Positions 31,898-41,449 are shown, numbered from the stretch's first letter. The stretch is 64,000 nucleotides of DNA from an uncultured Lachnospiraceae bacterium (GCA_910584725.1 CAJUBE010000014.1:1-64000); one strand, 5' to 3'. Numbers and translations: made by a program. The notes: a model not told the origin generated them from the letters alone.

Positions 31898-33253
31898 TCA
31901 TACATTTTCCTCTCTTTTCAGCCTCCGATAAAGCGTCACATACATCGTCACAAAACACGCCAGCCCGCCGATGGCATTGGAGACAGGCTCCGCCAGAAAC
32001 ACCCCGTCCACGCCGAACCCCCATTTCGGCAGAAGCACCGTCAGCGGCGCCACGATCACCGCCTTGCGAAGCAGGGAGAAAAAGATCGCGTGGCGGGAAT
32101 CCCCCAGCGCCGTGAACGCGGACTGCCCCGTAAACTGAAACGCCATAAAGAAAAAGCCGAAAAAATACAGCCGCATGGCGCCCACGCCCGCCTCAATCAT
32201 GGCGGCGTCCTCCGTAAATATGGAAAGCAGCAGATGGGGCGTCAAGAGCACCAGAAGCCACGCAAACAGCGTATACCCGATGCCCAGCGCGGTGGTAAAA
32301 CGAATCCCCTGCCTGACTCTTCCGTATGCTTTCGCGCCGTAATTATACCCAAGCACCGGCTGCGCGCCACTTGTGATGCCGCTGACCGGCAGCCCCAGAA
32401 TTTCCCTTGTGGAATTGATCACCGTCATCACGCCCACATAGAGATCGCCGCCGTAAACCTTGAGCGTCGCATTGCACACCACCTGCACCAGACAGTTCGT
32501 CCCCTGCATGATAAACCCGGACATGCCAAGCGCCATAATCTCCTTCGCCAGTTTTCCCTCCACCCGCAGATCCGCCCTTTTCATGGGAAGCAGCGCCTTT
32601 TTCCCTGTCAGGAACCAAAGCACCCAGATGCAGGAAACCGCCTGACTGATCACCGTGGCAAGTGCGGCGCCGCCCACGCCCATATGCAGCCCGAAAATAA
32701 AAACCGGGTCCAGCACCAGATTCAGCAAGGCGCCCAGAAGCGTCGTCATCATGCCCATGCGGGGAAATCCCTGCGCGTTGATAAATCCGTTTAACCCCGT
32801 TGCCAGCATGGTAAAAGGCGTCCCCCAAAGATAAATTTTCAGGTAAGCATCCGCATACAGGTAGGAGGCGTCGCTTGCGCCAAACAGGTAAAGCACTGGT
32901 CTGCGAAACAGGTAGCAGAAGAAAAACATCACCACAGACGTGCCAAGCAGCAGAGAAAAGGTATTGCCGAGGATTTTCCCCGCCCGCTCTTCCTGCCCCG
33001 CTCCTCTGGCAATGGAAAAAAGCGGCGTGCCGCCCGTCCCGAACAGGAAGGTGAGCGCCGCGATCAGGGTCGTCAGCGGAAACACCAGCCCGATGCCCGT
33101 CAGCGCCATGCTGTCCGCGCCCGGCAGATGCCCGATATAGATGCGGTCAACCACATTATATAAAAGCTGTACAAGCTGTGCCAGAATCAGGGGAATGGAC
33201 TGCGCGACAATATTGCGCCAGACCTTGCCCTGCGAAAAATCAGTGGATTGCAT
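31898..33253 (-). CDS. MATE family efflux transporter
   Basis: 451 residues, about 12 membrane helices in two similar halves. SIPLILAQLVQLLYNVVDRI is the usual MATE opening, and LGYNYGAKAYGRVRQGIRF is the typical mid-protein loop. A Na+ or H+ driven exporter of cationic drugs or metabolites. Start ATG 33253 with GAGGG upstream. Monocistronic; divergent from the FprA gene, the two starts being 97 bp apart. Confidence 0.93.
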   Translation of the reverse strand: MQSTDFSQGKVWRNIVAQSIPLILAQLVQLLYNVVDRIYIGHLPGADSMALTGIGLVFPLTTLIAALTFLFGTGGTPLFSIARGAGQEERAGKILGNTFSLLLGTSVVMFFFCYLFRRPVLYLFGASDASYLYADAYLKIYLWGTPFTMLATGLNGFINAQGFPRMGMMTTLLGALLNLVLDPVFIFGLHMGVGGAALATVISQAVSCIWVLWFLTGKKALLPMKRADLRVEGKLAKEIMALGMSGFIMQGTNCLVQVVCNATLKVYGGDLYVGVMTVINSTREILGLPVSGITSGAQPVLGYNYGAKAYGRVRQGIRFTTALGIGYTLFAWLLVLLTPHLLLSIFTEDAAMIEAGVGAMRLYFFGFFFMAFQFTGQSAFTALGDSRHAIFFSLLRKAVIVAPLTVLLPKWGFGVDGVFLAEPVSNAIGGLACFVTMYVTLYRRLKREENV

Positions 33254-33349
33254 AAATGATACCCTCTATTCCAAAATAAATTCCCGCCATCACTTCTTTT
33301 TATGATATAATTTTCTGGTAAGAAAATCAAACGAAAAGGAGATCTCACA

Positions 33350-34507
33350 ATGCAAATCACAGACGACATCAAATACATAGGCGTTAACGACCACGAAATC
33401 GACCTCTTTGAAGGACAATATACCGTAGAAAACGGCATGGCATACAATTCCTACGTCATCATGGACGAGAAGATCGCCGTGATGGACACGGTGGACACAA
33501 ATTTTGAGGAAGAATGGCTTGGGAATCTGAAAACCGTTTTGGGCAGCCGCATCCCGGACTACCTGATCGTGCAGCACATGGAGCCCGACCACTCCGCCAG
33601 CATAGACGCATTTGTCAAGGCTTACCCGGAGACAGTGATCGTGGCATCCGCGCCCGCTTTCACCATGATGAAACAGTTTTTCGGCACGGACTACGCCGAC
33701 AAGCGGCAGATCATCAAGGAGGGCGATTCCCTTTCCCTTGGCGCACACACGTTGCAGTTTGTCGCCGCGCCGATGGTGCACTGGCCCGAGGTCATGGTCA
33801 CCTATGACGCAAAAGACAAGGTGCTCTTCTCTGCGGACGGCTTCGGCAAATTCGGCGCCCTCGACGCGGACGAGGACTGGGCATGTGAAGCGCGCCGCTA
33901 CTACTTCGGTATCGTGGGCAAATACGGTATGCAGGTGCAGAACCTTCTGAAAAAGGCGGCGGCGCTCGACATCCAGATTATCTGCCCGCTGCACGGTCCT
34001 GTCCTGAAAGAAAACTTGGAATATTATGTAAACTTATATCAGACATGGTCCTCCTACGGCGTGGAGTCGGAGGGCATTATGATCGCCTACACTTCCGTCT
34101 ACGGCAATACCAAAAAAGCCGCCGGACTGCTGGCGGAAAAACTGACCGAAAAAGGCTGTCCGAAGGTAGTTGTCGCAGACCTCGCAAGGGAGGATATGGC
34201 AGAATGTGTGGAGGACGCGTTCCGCTACGGCAAGCTGGTGCTCGCCACCACCACCTACAATACGGAAATGTTCCCCTTCATGCGGGAGTTTATCGATGAA
34301 CTGATCTCCCACAACTATCAGAAGCGCACCATCGCCCTGATGGAGAACGGCTCCTGGGCGCCCATGGCGGCAAAGGCGATGCGTGCCAGATTGGAGGGCT
34401 GTAAGGATATCACTTACACGGAAAACACCGTACAGATCCGCTCCGCTTTGACGGAGGAAAATATCGCACAGATCGAGGCGCTGGCTGAGGAACTGATGGG
34501 AAAGTAA
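33350..34507 (+). CDS. FprA family A-type flavoprotein
   Basis: 385 residues. An N-terminal metallo-beta-lactamase-type diiron domain with HMEPDHSASID, APMVHWPEVM, FSADGFGKFG and CPLHGPVLKE supplies the His, Glu and Asp ligands; the C-terminal flavodoxin domain has IAYTSVYGNTKKAA (FMN loop) and LATTTYNTEMFP. Such proteins reduce O2 or NO to water or N2O and protect anaerobes. RBS AAAGGAG. No rubredoxin gene follows, so the electron donor is elsewhere. A strong terminator follows. Confidence 0.95.
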   Translation: MQITDDIKYIGVNDHEIDLFEGQYTVENGMAYNSYVIMDEKIAVMDTVDTNFEEEWLGNLKTVLGSRIPDYLIVQHMEPDHSASIDAFVKAYPETVIVASAPAFTMMKQFFGTDYADKRQIIKEGDSLSLGAHTLQFVAAPMVHWPEVMVTYDAKDKVLFSADGFGKFGALDADEDWACEARRYYFGIVGKYGMQVQNLLKKAAALDIQIICPLHGPVLKENLEYYVNLYQTWSSYGVESEGIMIAYTSVYGNTKKAAGLLAEKLTEKGCPKVVVADLAREDMAECVEDAFRYGKLVLATTTYNTEMFPFMREFIDELISHNYQKRTIALMENGSWAPMAAKAMRARLEGCKDITYTENTVQIRSALTEENIAQIEALAEELMGK

Positions 34508-34557
34508 TAAGGAACCCCAAACCGGCCCAGATCAACAAACCGAAAGAAAGCGCTAAA

Positions 34558-34594
34558 AAAAGCAGCTAAAATCCTTACAATTTTAGCTGCTTTT
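34558..34594. terminator. Bidirectional terminator after FprA
   Basis: A perfect 15-bp stem AAAAGCAGCTAAAAT / ATTTTAGCTGCTTTT with a 7-nt loop, serving FprA and the convergent gene at 34619. Confidence 0.85.
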
Positions 34595-34618
34595 GTCATA
34601 CCGTAATATTTGATCAAG

Positions 34619-35593
34619 TTAAAACAGATCCGACCAATATTGGAACATCCGATTCATGCTTCCTGCGTTGTTGGCGTTTAACAGGTCAAGCACCATATTG
34701 TTTTTACTGCCGCCCGATGCATAATTCACAAGAAGGTTTTGCAGACTGTCAAAAATATTTTTGGCGCTGTCCTCTTTCTTCATCAGTTTATCGAAAAGCG
34801 CCTGATAATCTTCCTTCAGCCATTTTTCCTCCTCATCTGTATGCGTTACCCTGCCAATCTGCTGATATGCTTTCGTCCGCTCCTGTGCCTGCCGTACATC
34901 TGCACTCACGCCTGTCGCGTTAGGCGCAGAAATATCTTTCATGCTTTCGCTGTACAAATCCATACTGTTTTTATGGTTGGCAACGATTTTACTGTTATAG
35001 CTTTCATATTCTCTGACCAAGTCCTTAAAGGCATCCCGCGCGCCCTCCGGCACATAAGTATCTGCAAAATAGTTTAGCGCATTCACAGAGGAAATCAAAT
35101 CCAGCTTTGCCGCTTCATGGGACATACTGTTATCCCAGCGACCCGCACCAGAAACTCCTCTGATACTGTCCATACCCGAGGTAATTTTCTTAAGCGTATC
35201 CTCCATTTTCCCCGCCTGTTCAACGTCCATGTCACGAAAAACGCCCTTGTCGTACAGGAATTTACTAAATACCAGATACTGCGTCGGTTCATTTTTGCTC
35301 AAGTCTCCCCTGTAATCGAAAGGGCTCCACGGATTTTCCGCCTCAAGCTTTGCCTGCTCCGCCGCCTGCGCCGCTTTGCGCTCCGCAACATGTGACATAA
35401 ATTCCTGTGAGTCCGGTGAGATATCAACGGTAAACCGCTCGGCATGGATCCCCATATCCTCGTATGCCTTCCTGCGTTCCTCCGGCGTCTGTGACTCTGC
35501 CGCTCGCTGTGTTTCCGCCGCCCGGTCTTTACGGTTGTCGGCCTTTCTTTCCCTGACTCCTGTGTAACCCGTTAAATTGACATCCATCCCCAT
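34619..35593 (-). CDS. Hypothetical soluble helical protein
   Basis: Not recognised. 324 residues, no signal or membrane segment. The first 90 residues are Arg/Ala/Glu-rich and probably helical (RKDRAAETQRAAESQTPEER); the middle has PTQYLVFSKFLYDKGVFRD and DSIRGVSGAGRWDNSM; the C-terminus is a helical bundle with NIFDSLQNLLVNYASGGSKN. The short MGMDVNLTGYTG start resembles small secreted or structural motifs of type III-like or flagellar-associated proteins only weakly. A strong GCAGGAGGG site precedes the ATG. Monocistronic between two terminated units. Confidence 0.65.
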   Translation of the reverse strand: MGMDVNLTGYTGVRERKADNRKDRAAETQRAAESQTPEERRKAYEDMGIHAERFTVDISPDSQEFMSHVAERKAAQAAEQAKLEAENPWSPFDYRGDLSKNEPTQYLVFSKFLYDKGVFRDMDVEQAGKMEDTLKKITSGMDSIRGVSGAGRWDNSMSHEAAKLDLISSVNALNYFADTYVPEGARDAFKDLVREYESYNSKIVANHKNSMDLYSESMKDISAPNATGVSADVRQAQERTKAYQQIGRVTHTDEEEKWLKEDYQALFDKLMKKEDSAKNIFDSLQNLLVNYASGGSKNNMVLDLLNANNAGSMNRMFQYWSDLF

Positions 35594-35717
35594 ATGTATC
35601 CCTCCTGCATCATGAATCGCCCTGAGTCGAAATCCAAACCCTGCTCTTATCTATTTTATCGGATTTCTTTAGTATTCTCTTTAGGTCATCATCCTACATG
35701 ATGCCGGCGGGATTTTC

Positions 35718-36323
35718 CTACGCCTCCACGCCCAGCTTCCGAAGTTCTTCTATCGCCTGCGCCTGATTATGAAAGAGGATGGTGTGTATGCCGAACTTCT
35801 CCGCCGCGTCCAGATTATGTTTCGTATCATCCAGAAACACGCACTCCTCCGGCTTCAGTCCGTAACGGTCGATCAGAAGCTGATAGATCTCCGGCATGGG
35901 CTTGATGATCTTTTCCTGATAAGAGAGAATACCGCCGTCCATATATGGCAGGAAGTCGAGAGCCGCCGCACATTGCACGTGAGAAGACTTGGAAAAGTTG
36001 GACAGGTACAGACATCGGTAACCCTTTTCCTGCAGCTTCTGTATCCACGGAATCGCATAGTCATTTCGGACAACCATAGTCCCCTTGTCGCGAAGCGTCT
36101 CCCGGATTTCCGTCTCGATGCCGGGGTCATTTTTGATAAATCCCTGTATGATCTCCTCGTCGCCCATCACGCCCCTGTCGTACTCGTTCCACATTGGAGA
36201 TTTCACCGTGGCTTTTGCCAGCCGCTCAAAAATCTCCTCGCTGTACCCGAAACTGCGGTAATGCGCCTCCCACGTAAAATCCGCCAGCACGTTTCCGATG
36301 TCAAATATGATTGTTGTGATCAT
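35718..36323 (-). CDS. HAD family phosphatase (YihX-like)
   Basis: 201 residues of HAD subfamily IA. Motif I IIFDIGNVLADF has the Gly-Asn variant seen in YihX-type sugar phosphatases, motif II is LYLSNFSKS, motif III has Lys in EKIIKPMPEIY, and motif IV is CVFLDDTKHN. It probably dephosphorylates small sugar phosphates in the cytosol. RBS GGAAGGAAG. Its upstream region holds two GTTTACATAA copies and one variant. Confidence 0.88.
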   Translation of the reverse strand: MITTIIFDIGNVLADFTWEAHYRSFGYSEEIFERLAKATVKSPMWNEYDRGVMGDEEIIQGFIKNDPGIETEIRETLRDKGTMVVRNDYAIPWIQKLQEKGYRCLYLSNFSKSSHVQCAAALDFLPYMDGGILSYQEKIIKPMPEIYQLLIDRYGLKPEECVFLDDTKHNLDAAEKFGIHTILFHNQAQAIEELRKLGVEA

Positions 36324-36349
36324 TCCTTACTCTTCCTTCCCTATTGCAA

Positions 36350-36488
36350 GTTTACATAACTCTTGTACTGACAATCTCTCCACACAGTTCCGCCGCATTT
36401 CCCCAGTGTACAGCAATAGTTTACATAACTCTATATATGCATATCACAAATTGGCATAATATCATCTGCGTATCGTTAGTTTACATAG
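36350..36488. repeat. GTTTACATAA cluster between HAD and SDR genes
   Basis: GTTTACATAACTC at 36350 and 36419 and the variant GTTTACATAG at 36479. The last two are exactly 60 bp apart, as are the copies in the glycosyltransferase gene. The interval between the two genes holds nothing else. Confidence 0.55.
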
Positions 36489-36493
36489 CGCAA

Positions 36494-37240
36494 TCAGCTT
36501 CTCGCCAGTCCGTCCACATGCAGCACCTCTCCGCTGATGTAGGACGCTTTGTCCGATGCAAGGAACACAAAAGCGTTGGCGATATCCTCCGGCTGTCCCA
36601 TACGTCGCAGTGGAATCTGCGCAATCATCGGATCAATCACCTCTTTGGGAACCTGGCGCATCATATCCGTGTAGGTGATGCCCGGTGCCACCGCATTTAC
36701 CCGAATGCCTTTCGGCCCCAGCTCTCTTGCCAGAGACAGGGTAAAGCCGTTCACCGCAAATTTGGAGGTGGGATAAGCAATTCCCGCAGGCTGCCCGTAC
36801 TGGCTCACCATGGAGGAAGTGTTGAGGATCACGCCGCTCCCCGCCGCAATCATATGGACGCTCGCCGCCTTGGAGCAGTTGTACACACCCTTGATATTCA
36901 GATCCATCACCTTCTCAAAGGTTTCCGCCGTGTACTCCGTAAAAGGCGTGCTCTCCGAGACACCCGCATTGTTCACCAGAATGTCTATCTTTCCATACTT
37001 TTCAGCCACACCGTCAAATGCCGCCTTCACCGCCTCACAGTCGGACAGATTCGGGAAGATTCCCTCCACCACCGCGTCCGGATAAGCCTCTTTCAGCTTC
37101 GCCACCGCCTTGTCAGCGGTCTCCTGACGGCTCGCGCACAGCACAACCTTTGCTCCCTCCTGCAAAAACGCCTCCACCGTGGCATAGCCGATTCCTCTGC
37201 TGCCGCCCGTCACAATCGCAACCTTGTTCTCTAGTAACAT
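36494..37240 (-). CDS. SDR family oxidoreductase (FabG-like)
   Basis: 248 residues from the ATG at 37240 (AAAGGAGGG upstream). Classical short-chain dehydrogenase: VAIVTGGSRGIGYATVEAF (NADP loop), LVNNAGVSEST, NTSSMVSQYG and the active YPTSK, then APGITYTDMMRQVP. It is close to 3-oxoacyl-ACP reductases and sugar dehydrogenases; the genuine substrate is not clear because it is not in a fatty acid cluster. The gene behind it on the strand is purA. Confidence 0.9.
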   Translation of the reverse strand: MLLENKVAIVTGGSRGIGYATVEAFLQEGAKVVLCASRQETADKAVAKLKEAYPDAVVEGIFPNLSDCEAVKAAFDGVAEKYGKIDILVNNAGVSESTPFTEYTAETFEKVMDLNIKGVYNCSKAASVHMIAAGSGVILNTSSMVSQYGQPAGIAYPTSKFAVNGFTLSLARELGPKGIRVNAVAPGITYTDMMRQVPKEVIDPMIAQIPLRRMGQPEDIANAFVFLASDKASYISGEVLHVDGLARS

Positions 37241-37391
37241 AGCGCTCCCTCCTTTTATCATTTTTTCTTACTGCCCTTCCCGTCACATCACTTTCCGGAA
37301 ACCCGTCCGTTTCACACACGGGATCTGATAATGTCTCTGCAGACAAGGCAGCGAAAAAAATCCCCGCTGCCCCCATCTCGTGTATTTTATC

Positions 37392-38684
37392 CTACTTGCT
37401 CAGTGGACTCTCTCTGTAAATGATATCATCTCTGCCGGGACCGTTTGAAACCATAGTAATAGGATACCCGATCTGCTCCTCGATAAACTCCACATAGTTG
37501 CGGCAGTTCTCCGGCAGCTCCTCATACTTTTTGATGCCGCGGATCTCGCACTTCCAGCCGGGCAGTTTTTTCAGCACAGGCTTCGCTTTCTCCAGCTTGC
37601 AGGTCACAGGGAAGTCCGTGGTCACCTGACCGTCCACCTCGTAACCCACGCACACAGGAATCTCGTCCAGATACCCGAGCACGTCGAGCACCGTAAACGC
37701 CACATCCGTAGTTCCCTGCAGACGGCAGCCGTACTTGGACGCCACGCAGTCAAACCAGCCCATCCTTCTCGGACGACCTGTGGTCGCGCCGAACTCTCCG
37801 CCGTCGCCGCCCCGTCTGCGAAGTTCGTCCGCCTCGTCGCCGAAAATCTCCGACACAAACACACCCGCTCCCACCGCGGAAGAATACGCCTTGCATACCG
37901 TAATAATCTGTTTGATCTCATAGGGCGGGATACCTGCGCCGATCGCGCCGTAAGCCGCCAGCGTGGAGGAGGACGTCACCATCGGGTAAATCCCGTGGTC
38001 AGGGTCTTTGAGCGTGCCGAGCTGTCCTTCCAGAAGCACGGTCTTGCCGTCCTTGATCGCCTGATCCAGATAGGAGGACACGTCGCACACATAGGGCGCG
38101 ATCATCTCCCGGTACTGCTGCATCACAGCGAACAGTTCCTGCGGATCAACGGCAGGCTTATGGTAAAGATGCTCCAGAATCACATTCTTCGTCTCACATA
38201 CCCGCTCCAGTTTCTCCTTCAGTAAATCCTCGTCAAAAAGCTCGCTCACCTGAAAACCGATCTTTGCGTACTTATCAGAGTAAAAAGGCGCAATCCCCGA
38301 CTTCGTGGAGCCGAAGGACTTTCCGCCAAGTCTCTCTTCCTCGTACTGGTCAAATAAAATATGGTAGGGCATCACGATCTGACAGCGGTCGGACACCAAA
38401 ATCTTTGGCTTTGGTACATCCCTGTCCGTCAAGGACTTGATCTCATCCACCAGAAGCGGAATGTTGAGTGCAACACCATTGCCGATGATACTGGTAATGT
38501 GCCCGTAAAACACACCTGACGGCAGCGTATGCAGCGCAAACTTGCCGTAATTGTTTACAATTGTGTGTCCCGCATTCGCGCCTCCCTGAAAACGCACCAC
38601 GATATCCGCTTTTTCCGCCAGCATATCCGTGATCTTCCCTTTTCCCTCGTCGCCCCAGTTGGCGCCCACAACAGCTTTTACCAT
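37392..38684 (-). CDS. purA: Adenylosuccinate synthetase
   Basis: 430 residues, normal length, from the ATG at 38684 (GAAGGAGGG upstream). It begins VKAVVGANWGDEGKGKITD (GTP loop), then AGHTIVNN and the conserved FGSTKSGIAPFYSDKYAK. It joins IMP and aspartate with GTP in AMP synthesis. purB, the next enzyme of the path, is encoded at 45720 on the same strand. The region upstream contains a deleted copy of the ATAAGCAGA element and a terminator. Confidence 0.97.
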   Translation of the reverse strand: MVKAVVGANWGDEGKGKITDMLAEKADIVVRFQGGANAGHTIVNNYGKFALHTLPSGVFYGHITSIIGNGVALNIPLLVDEIKSLTDRDVPKPKILVSDRCQIVMPYHILFDQYEEERLGGKSFGSTKSGIAPFYSDKYAKIGFQVSELFDEDLLKEKLERVCETKNVILEHLYHKPAVDPQELFAVMQQYREMIAPYVCDVSSYLDQAIKDGKTVLLEGQLGTLKDPDHGIYPMVTSSSTLAAYGAIGAGIPPYEIKQIITVCKAYSSAVGAGVFVSEIFGDEADELRRRGGDGGEFGATTGRPRRMGWFDCVASKYGCRLQGTTDVAFTVLDVLGYLDEIPVCVGYEVDGQVTTDFPVTCKLEKAKPVLKKLPGWKCEIRGIKKYEELPENCRNYVEFIEEQIGYPITMVSNGPGRDDIIYRESPLSK

Positions 38685-38707
38685 AATACCCTCCTCCTTC
38701 ATTCAGC

Positions 38708-38730
38708 ATAAGCAGACTCGAAATGCTTAT
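38708..38730. repeat. MITE-like element, copy C (minimal)
   Basis: ATAAGCAGACTCGAAATGC joined to GCTTAT: the two ends of the element of 8859 and 9192 with the middle deleted, leaving an imperfect palindrome. Confidence 0.5.
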
Positions 38731-38736
38731 ACGCGC

Positions 38737-38765
38737 AAAAGACCGGTTGTAAAAAACCGGTCTTT
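38737..38765 (-). terminator. rarA terminator
   Basis: AAAGACCGGTT / AACCGGTCTTT, 11 bp, followed by TTTTG on the minus strand and by TTTG on the plus strand. Confidence 0.75.
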
Positions 38766-38805
38766 GTTTCTTACTTTCACATTATAAAGCAAAACCCATT
38801 TCAAA

Positions 38806-40134
38806 TCAATGCTTTTGTGCGTGCGCCTTTTTCCACGCCTTGATTTCCGCAAGTCTCTTTTTCAGAGCCTCCTCCTCACCCATGCCTGCGGGCCGGTAAT
38901 ATTCCCGTCCCAGAAGGGCATCCGGCAGACACTGCATATTCGTCAGCTTCTCCTCCGTGTCGTGGGCGTATTGGTAACCCTTTCCATACTCAAGATCGCG
39001 CATCAGCCCCGTCACCCCATTGCGAATCACAAGAGGCACCGGCTCCGCCAAATCTTTGACCGCATCCTCCTTCGCCTCATTGTAAGACACCTCCATGGCG
39101 TTGGACTTGGGCGCAAGCGCCACATAGACCACCGCCTGCGTCAGATGGACGTTGCACTCCGGCATTCCCAGAAAATGGCACGCCTGATAAGCCGCCACCG
39201 CAATCTGCAGAGCACGGGGATCAGCAAGCCCCACATCCTCGCTGGCAAACCGCACCACGCGCCTTGCCACATAAAGCGGATCCTCTCCCGCCTCCAGCAT
39301 CCGCGCCAGCCAGTAGACCGCCGCGTCGGGATCGGAATTGCGCATGGATTTATGTAAGGCGGAGATGAGATTATAGTGTTCCTCCCCCTTTTTATCGTAC
39401 AGAAGGGACTTCCGCATGGTGCACTGTTCCAGCGTTTCCTTGGTCACCGTGACCGCGCCTTCCGCATCCATCTCTCCGTTTAGCACAACCATTTCCAGCG
39501 TGGAAAGCGCGTTTCTGGCATCGCCATTGGCAAAGACGGCGATCATTTCAAGCGTCTCGTCGTCGATATGCACAGTCTGATTTCCGAAGCCTCTGGCATC
39601 CGTCAGCGCATGCGACAACAGCTCTTTGATCTCCTGCGTGGTGAGCGCCTGTAACACAAACACCTTGCAGCGGGATAAAAGAGCGCTGTTAATCTCAAAA
39701 GATGGATTTTCTGTCGTCGCGCCGATCAGAATAATGCTCCCCTTTTCCACGAAAGGAAGAAAAGCGTCCTGCTGCGCCTTGTTAAAACGGTGTATCTCGT
39801 CCACAAACAGAATCGTTCGAACACCGTACTGGCGGTTTTTCTCCGCCTGCTCCATAACGGTTCTGATCTCTTTGATACCGCTTGTCACTGCCGAAAAATC
39901 AATAAAGGAAGACTTCGTTTTATTGGCAATAATTCTTGCCAGCGTAGTCTTTCCCACCCCCGGCGGCCCCCAGAAAATCATAGAGGAAACCTGATCCTGC
40001 TCGATCAGCTTCCGAAGCACCTTGCCTTTTCCAAGCAGATGCCCCTGCCCCACATACTCCTCCAGACTGCCGGGTCTGAGCTTCGCCGCCAGAGGCTGCG
40101 GCATTTCCCTGTCAAATAAAGATATCTGATCCAC
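38806..40134 (-). CDS. rarA: Replication-associated recombination protein A (RarA/MgsA)
   Basis: 442 residues. AAA+ ATPase of the clamp-loader type: IFWGPPGVGKTTLARII (Walker A, about 53-69), TILFVDEIHRFNKAQQDAF (Walker B), IGATTENPSFEINSALLSR (sensor), and the C-terminal MgsA domain with WLARMLEAGEDPLYVARR and AKSNAMEVSYNEA-like sequence. It acts at stalled replication forks. The start is GTG at 40134, only 5 nt after the bactofilin stop (TAA within AGATAAATAACGTG), so it is translated in the same unit. Confidence 0.95.
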   Translation of the reverse strand: MDQISLFDREMPQPLAAKLRPGSLEEYVGQGHLLGKGKVLRKLIEQDQVSSMIFWGPPGVGKTTLARIIANKTKSSFIDFSAVTSGIKEIRTVMEQAEKNRQYGVRTILFVDEIHRFNKAQQDAFLPFVEKGSIILIGATTENPSFEINSALLSRCKVFVLQALTTQEIKELLSHALTDARGFGNQTVHIDDETLEMIAVFANGDARNALSTLEMVVLNGEMDAEGAVTVTKETLEQCTMRKSLLYDKKGEEHYNLISALHKSMRNSDPDAAVYWLARMLEAGEDPLYVARRVVRFASEDVGLADPRALQIAVAAYQACHFLGMPECNVHLTQAVVYVALAPKSNAMEVSYNEAKEDAVKDLAEPVPLVIRNGVTGLMRDLEYGKGYQYAHDTEEKLTNMQCLPDALLGREYYRPAGMGEEEALKKRLAEIKAWKKAHAQKH

Positions 40135-40139
40135 GTTAT

Positions 40140-40601
40140 TTATCTCTTATTCCATTTGTTGTTATTGTTGTTATCCTTTTTGGCTTCCTCTTCCTTCTGC
40201 TCTTCCGTCTCAGATACATTGGAAGAAGTTTCCGCCAGAGGCGCAAGCCCTTCTGTATTCATGATACACTGTCCCTGGAATACCGCGTTTTCATCAACAA
40301 CCAGACTCTTCGTGCGGATATTGCCGATCACCTTACCGGTGGAGGCCACCTCAGTTCTGCCGCCGGAAGTAAGATCACCCTCCAGAGAACCGCCTATTAT
40401 AATACTGCTGCCCTTCACATTACCCTTCACCTTACCGCTGGAACTGATAATGAGCGCACCCTCCGTCTCCACATCACCGGTTACACTCCCCTCCACACGA
40501 ACGGCCTCTTTGGCGCGGATGTCGCCATCCACCACCATATCAGCGCCAATGATGCTGCTGATCTTTGCGTTAATCTGTTCTACCGACTTTTTTCCCAACA
40601 T
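40140..40601 (-). CDS. Bactofilin (polymer-forming cytoskeletal protein)
   Basis: 153 residues from the ATG at 40601 (GGGAGGAAG upstream). Beta-helix of bactofilin type: IIGADMVVDGDIRAKEAVRV, EGSVTGDVETEGALIISSS, GKVKGNVKGSSIIIGGSLEG, and so on, with the usual Gly-Asx turns. The tail of about 35 residues is acidic, then Asn-rich. Bactofilins make filaments that place wall enzymes. It lies 10 nt after the LytM-like gene, the conserved bactofilin-M23 pairing. Confidence 0.93.
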   Translation of the reverse strand: MLGKKSVEQINAKISSIIGADMVVDGDIRAKEAVRVEGSVTGDVETEGALIISSSGKVKGNVKGSSIIIGGSLEGDLTSGGRTEVASTGKVIGNIRTKSLVVDENAVFQGQCIMNTEGLAPLAETSSNVSETEEQKEEEAKKDNNNNNKWNKR

Positions 40602-40611
40602 AGCTTCCTCC

Positions 40612-41382
40612 CTAACCTTTAATCTCAATCATATCAAGCGGATCCACATAGCTGTCATCCTTCCGGATACTGTAGCCCGTCTCCGTGTTATCTTCGCCCA
40701 CCAGAAAAAGCGCCACACCCTTCACAACCTGACTGCCCTCCTCCACAATGGGGCTTCCCAGATTCCGATAGGTGGTGACGTAGCCGTTTCCATGGTCGAT
40801 TATCACGTAGCTTACTTCACCCTCCGCCTCCCGGACTTCCTTCACCGTGCCCGGTGCGGTGGCAACCACTTTCGTTCCTTCCGCCGCCACGAAAATGAGT
40901 TCCTTCCACTCCTCGTTCGCCTCAACCTTCAGCGTATTCTCATCCTCGTCGGCCTCATCCTGCGCGTCCTGCGCCGCTGTATCCTCTTCCTTAATCTGCG
41001 CCGCGCCGCTCATGGGGAATCCTTTCGGAATGTAATTTTCCTCATGTGCCGCCACCAGCTCATGCTCCTGCTCTTCCTTGCGGCTCAACGTCTCCTCCAA
41101 CGAAGATACCTTCCCGGCAAGACTTTCCTTTTCCGCCGCCAGCGTCTCGTTCTCCGTCTTCGTCTGAACAAGCTGCTCAAGCTGTTTGGCATTCCGCTCT
41201 ATGTAGCCTCCCATGGTGATGGTCGTATACACCGCATAGCAGATCACGGCCACAAACACCACAAAAGAGACTACCGCCAGCGCGCCCGTCTTAATGTGCA
41301 TTCTCCGATGGTGCGCCGCAGGAGAATCGGAAGTTAATATTATCGTATAAGTGATCTTTCTCTTGCGCAAATCTGTGCTCAT
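40612..41382 (-). CDS. LytM/M23-like membrane protein, active site degenerate
   Basis: 256 residues from the ATG at 41382 (GGAGGTGACC upstream). Cytoplasmic start, one membrane helix at about 38-60 (TGALAVVSFVVFVAVICYAV), a coiled coil (about 65-110), an acidic linker, then a LytM fold (about 165-256): GTVKEVREAEGEVSYVIIDH, GNGYVTTYRNLG, EEGSQVVKGVALFLVG. In active M23 enzymes the YGHL-type His and the first HxxxD are zinc ligands; here RNLG stands in that place, so it probably lacks hydrolase activity and may act as an adaptor for wall enzymes with the bactofilin next to it. Confidence 0.85.
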   Translation of the reverse strand: MSTDLRKRKITYTIILTSDSPAAHHRRMHIKTGALAVVSFVVFVAVICYAVYTTITMGGYIERNAKQLEQLVQTKTENETLAAEKESLAGKVSSLEETLSRKEEQEHELVAAHEENYIPKGFPMSGAAQIKEEDTAAQDAQDEADEDENTLKVEANEEWKELIFVAAEGTKVVATAPGTVKEVREAEGEVSYVIIDHGNGYVTTYRNLGSPIVEEGSQVVKGVALFLVGEDNTETGYSIRKDDSYVDPLDMIEIKG

Positions 41383-41449
41383 AAATAAGGTCACCTCCAC
41401 TCATCTTTTTCATTTTAACACATATTGCGCAAGAAAAACATAGTATTTT

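Noticed and set aside
32343..32828. 161-codon minus-strand frame
   Set aside because: An out-of-frame reading within the MATE gene, Gly/Arg/Ala-rich without motifs.
38685..38805. PurR-type operator before purA
   Set aside because: No match to the PurBox sequence (CGAA palindrome) was found in this gap; only the repeat remnant and terminator are visible.
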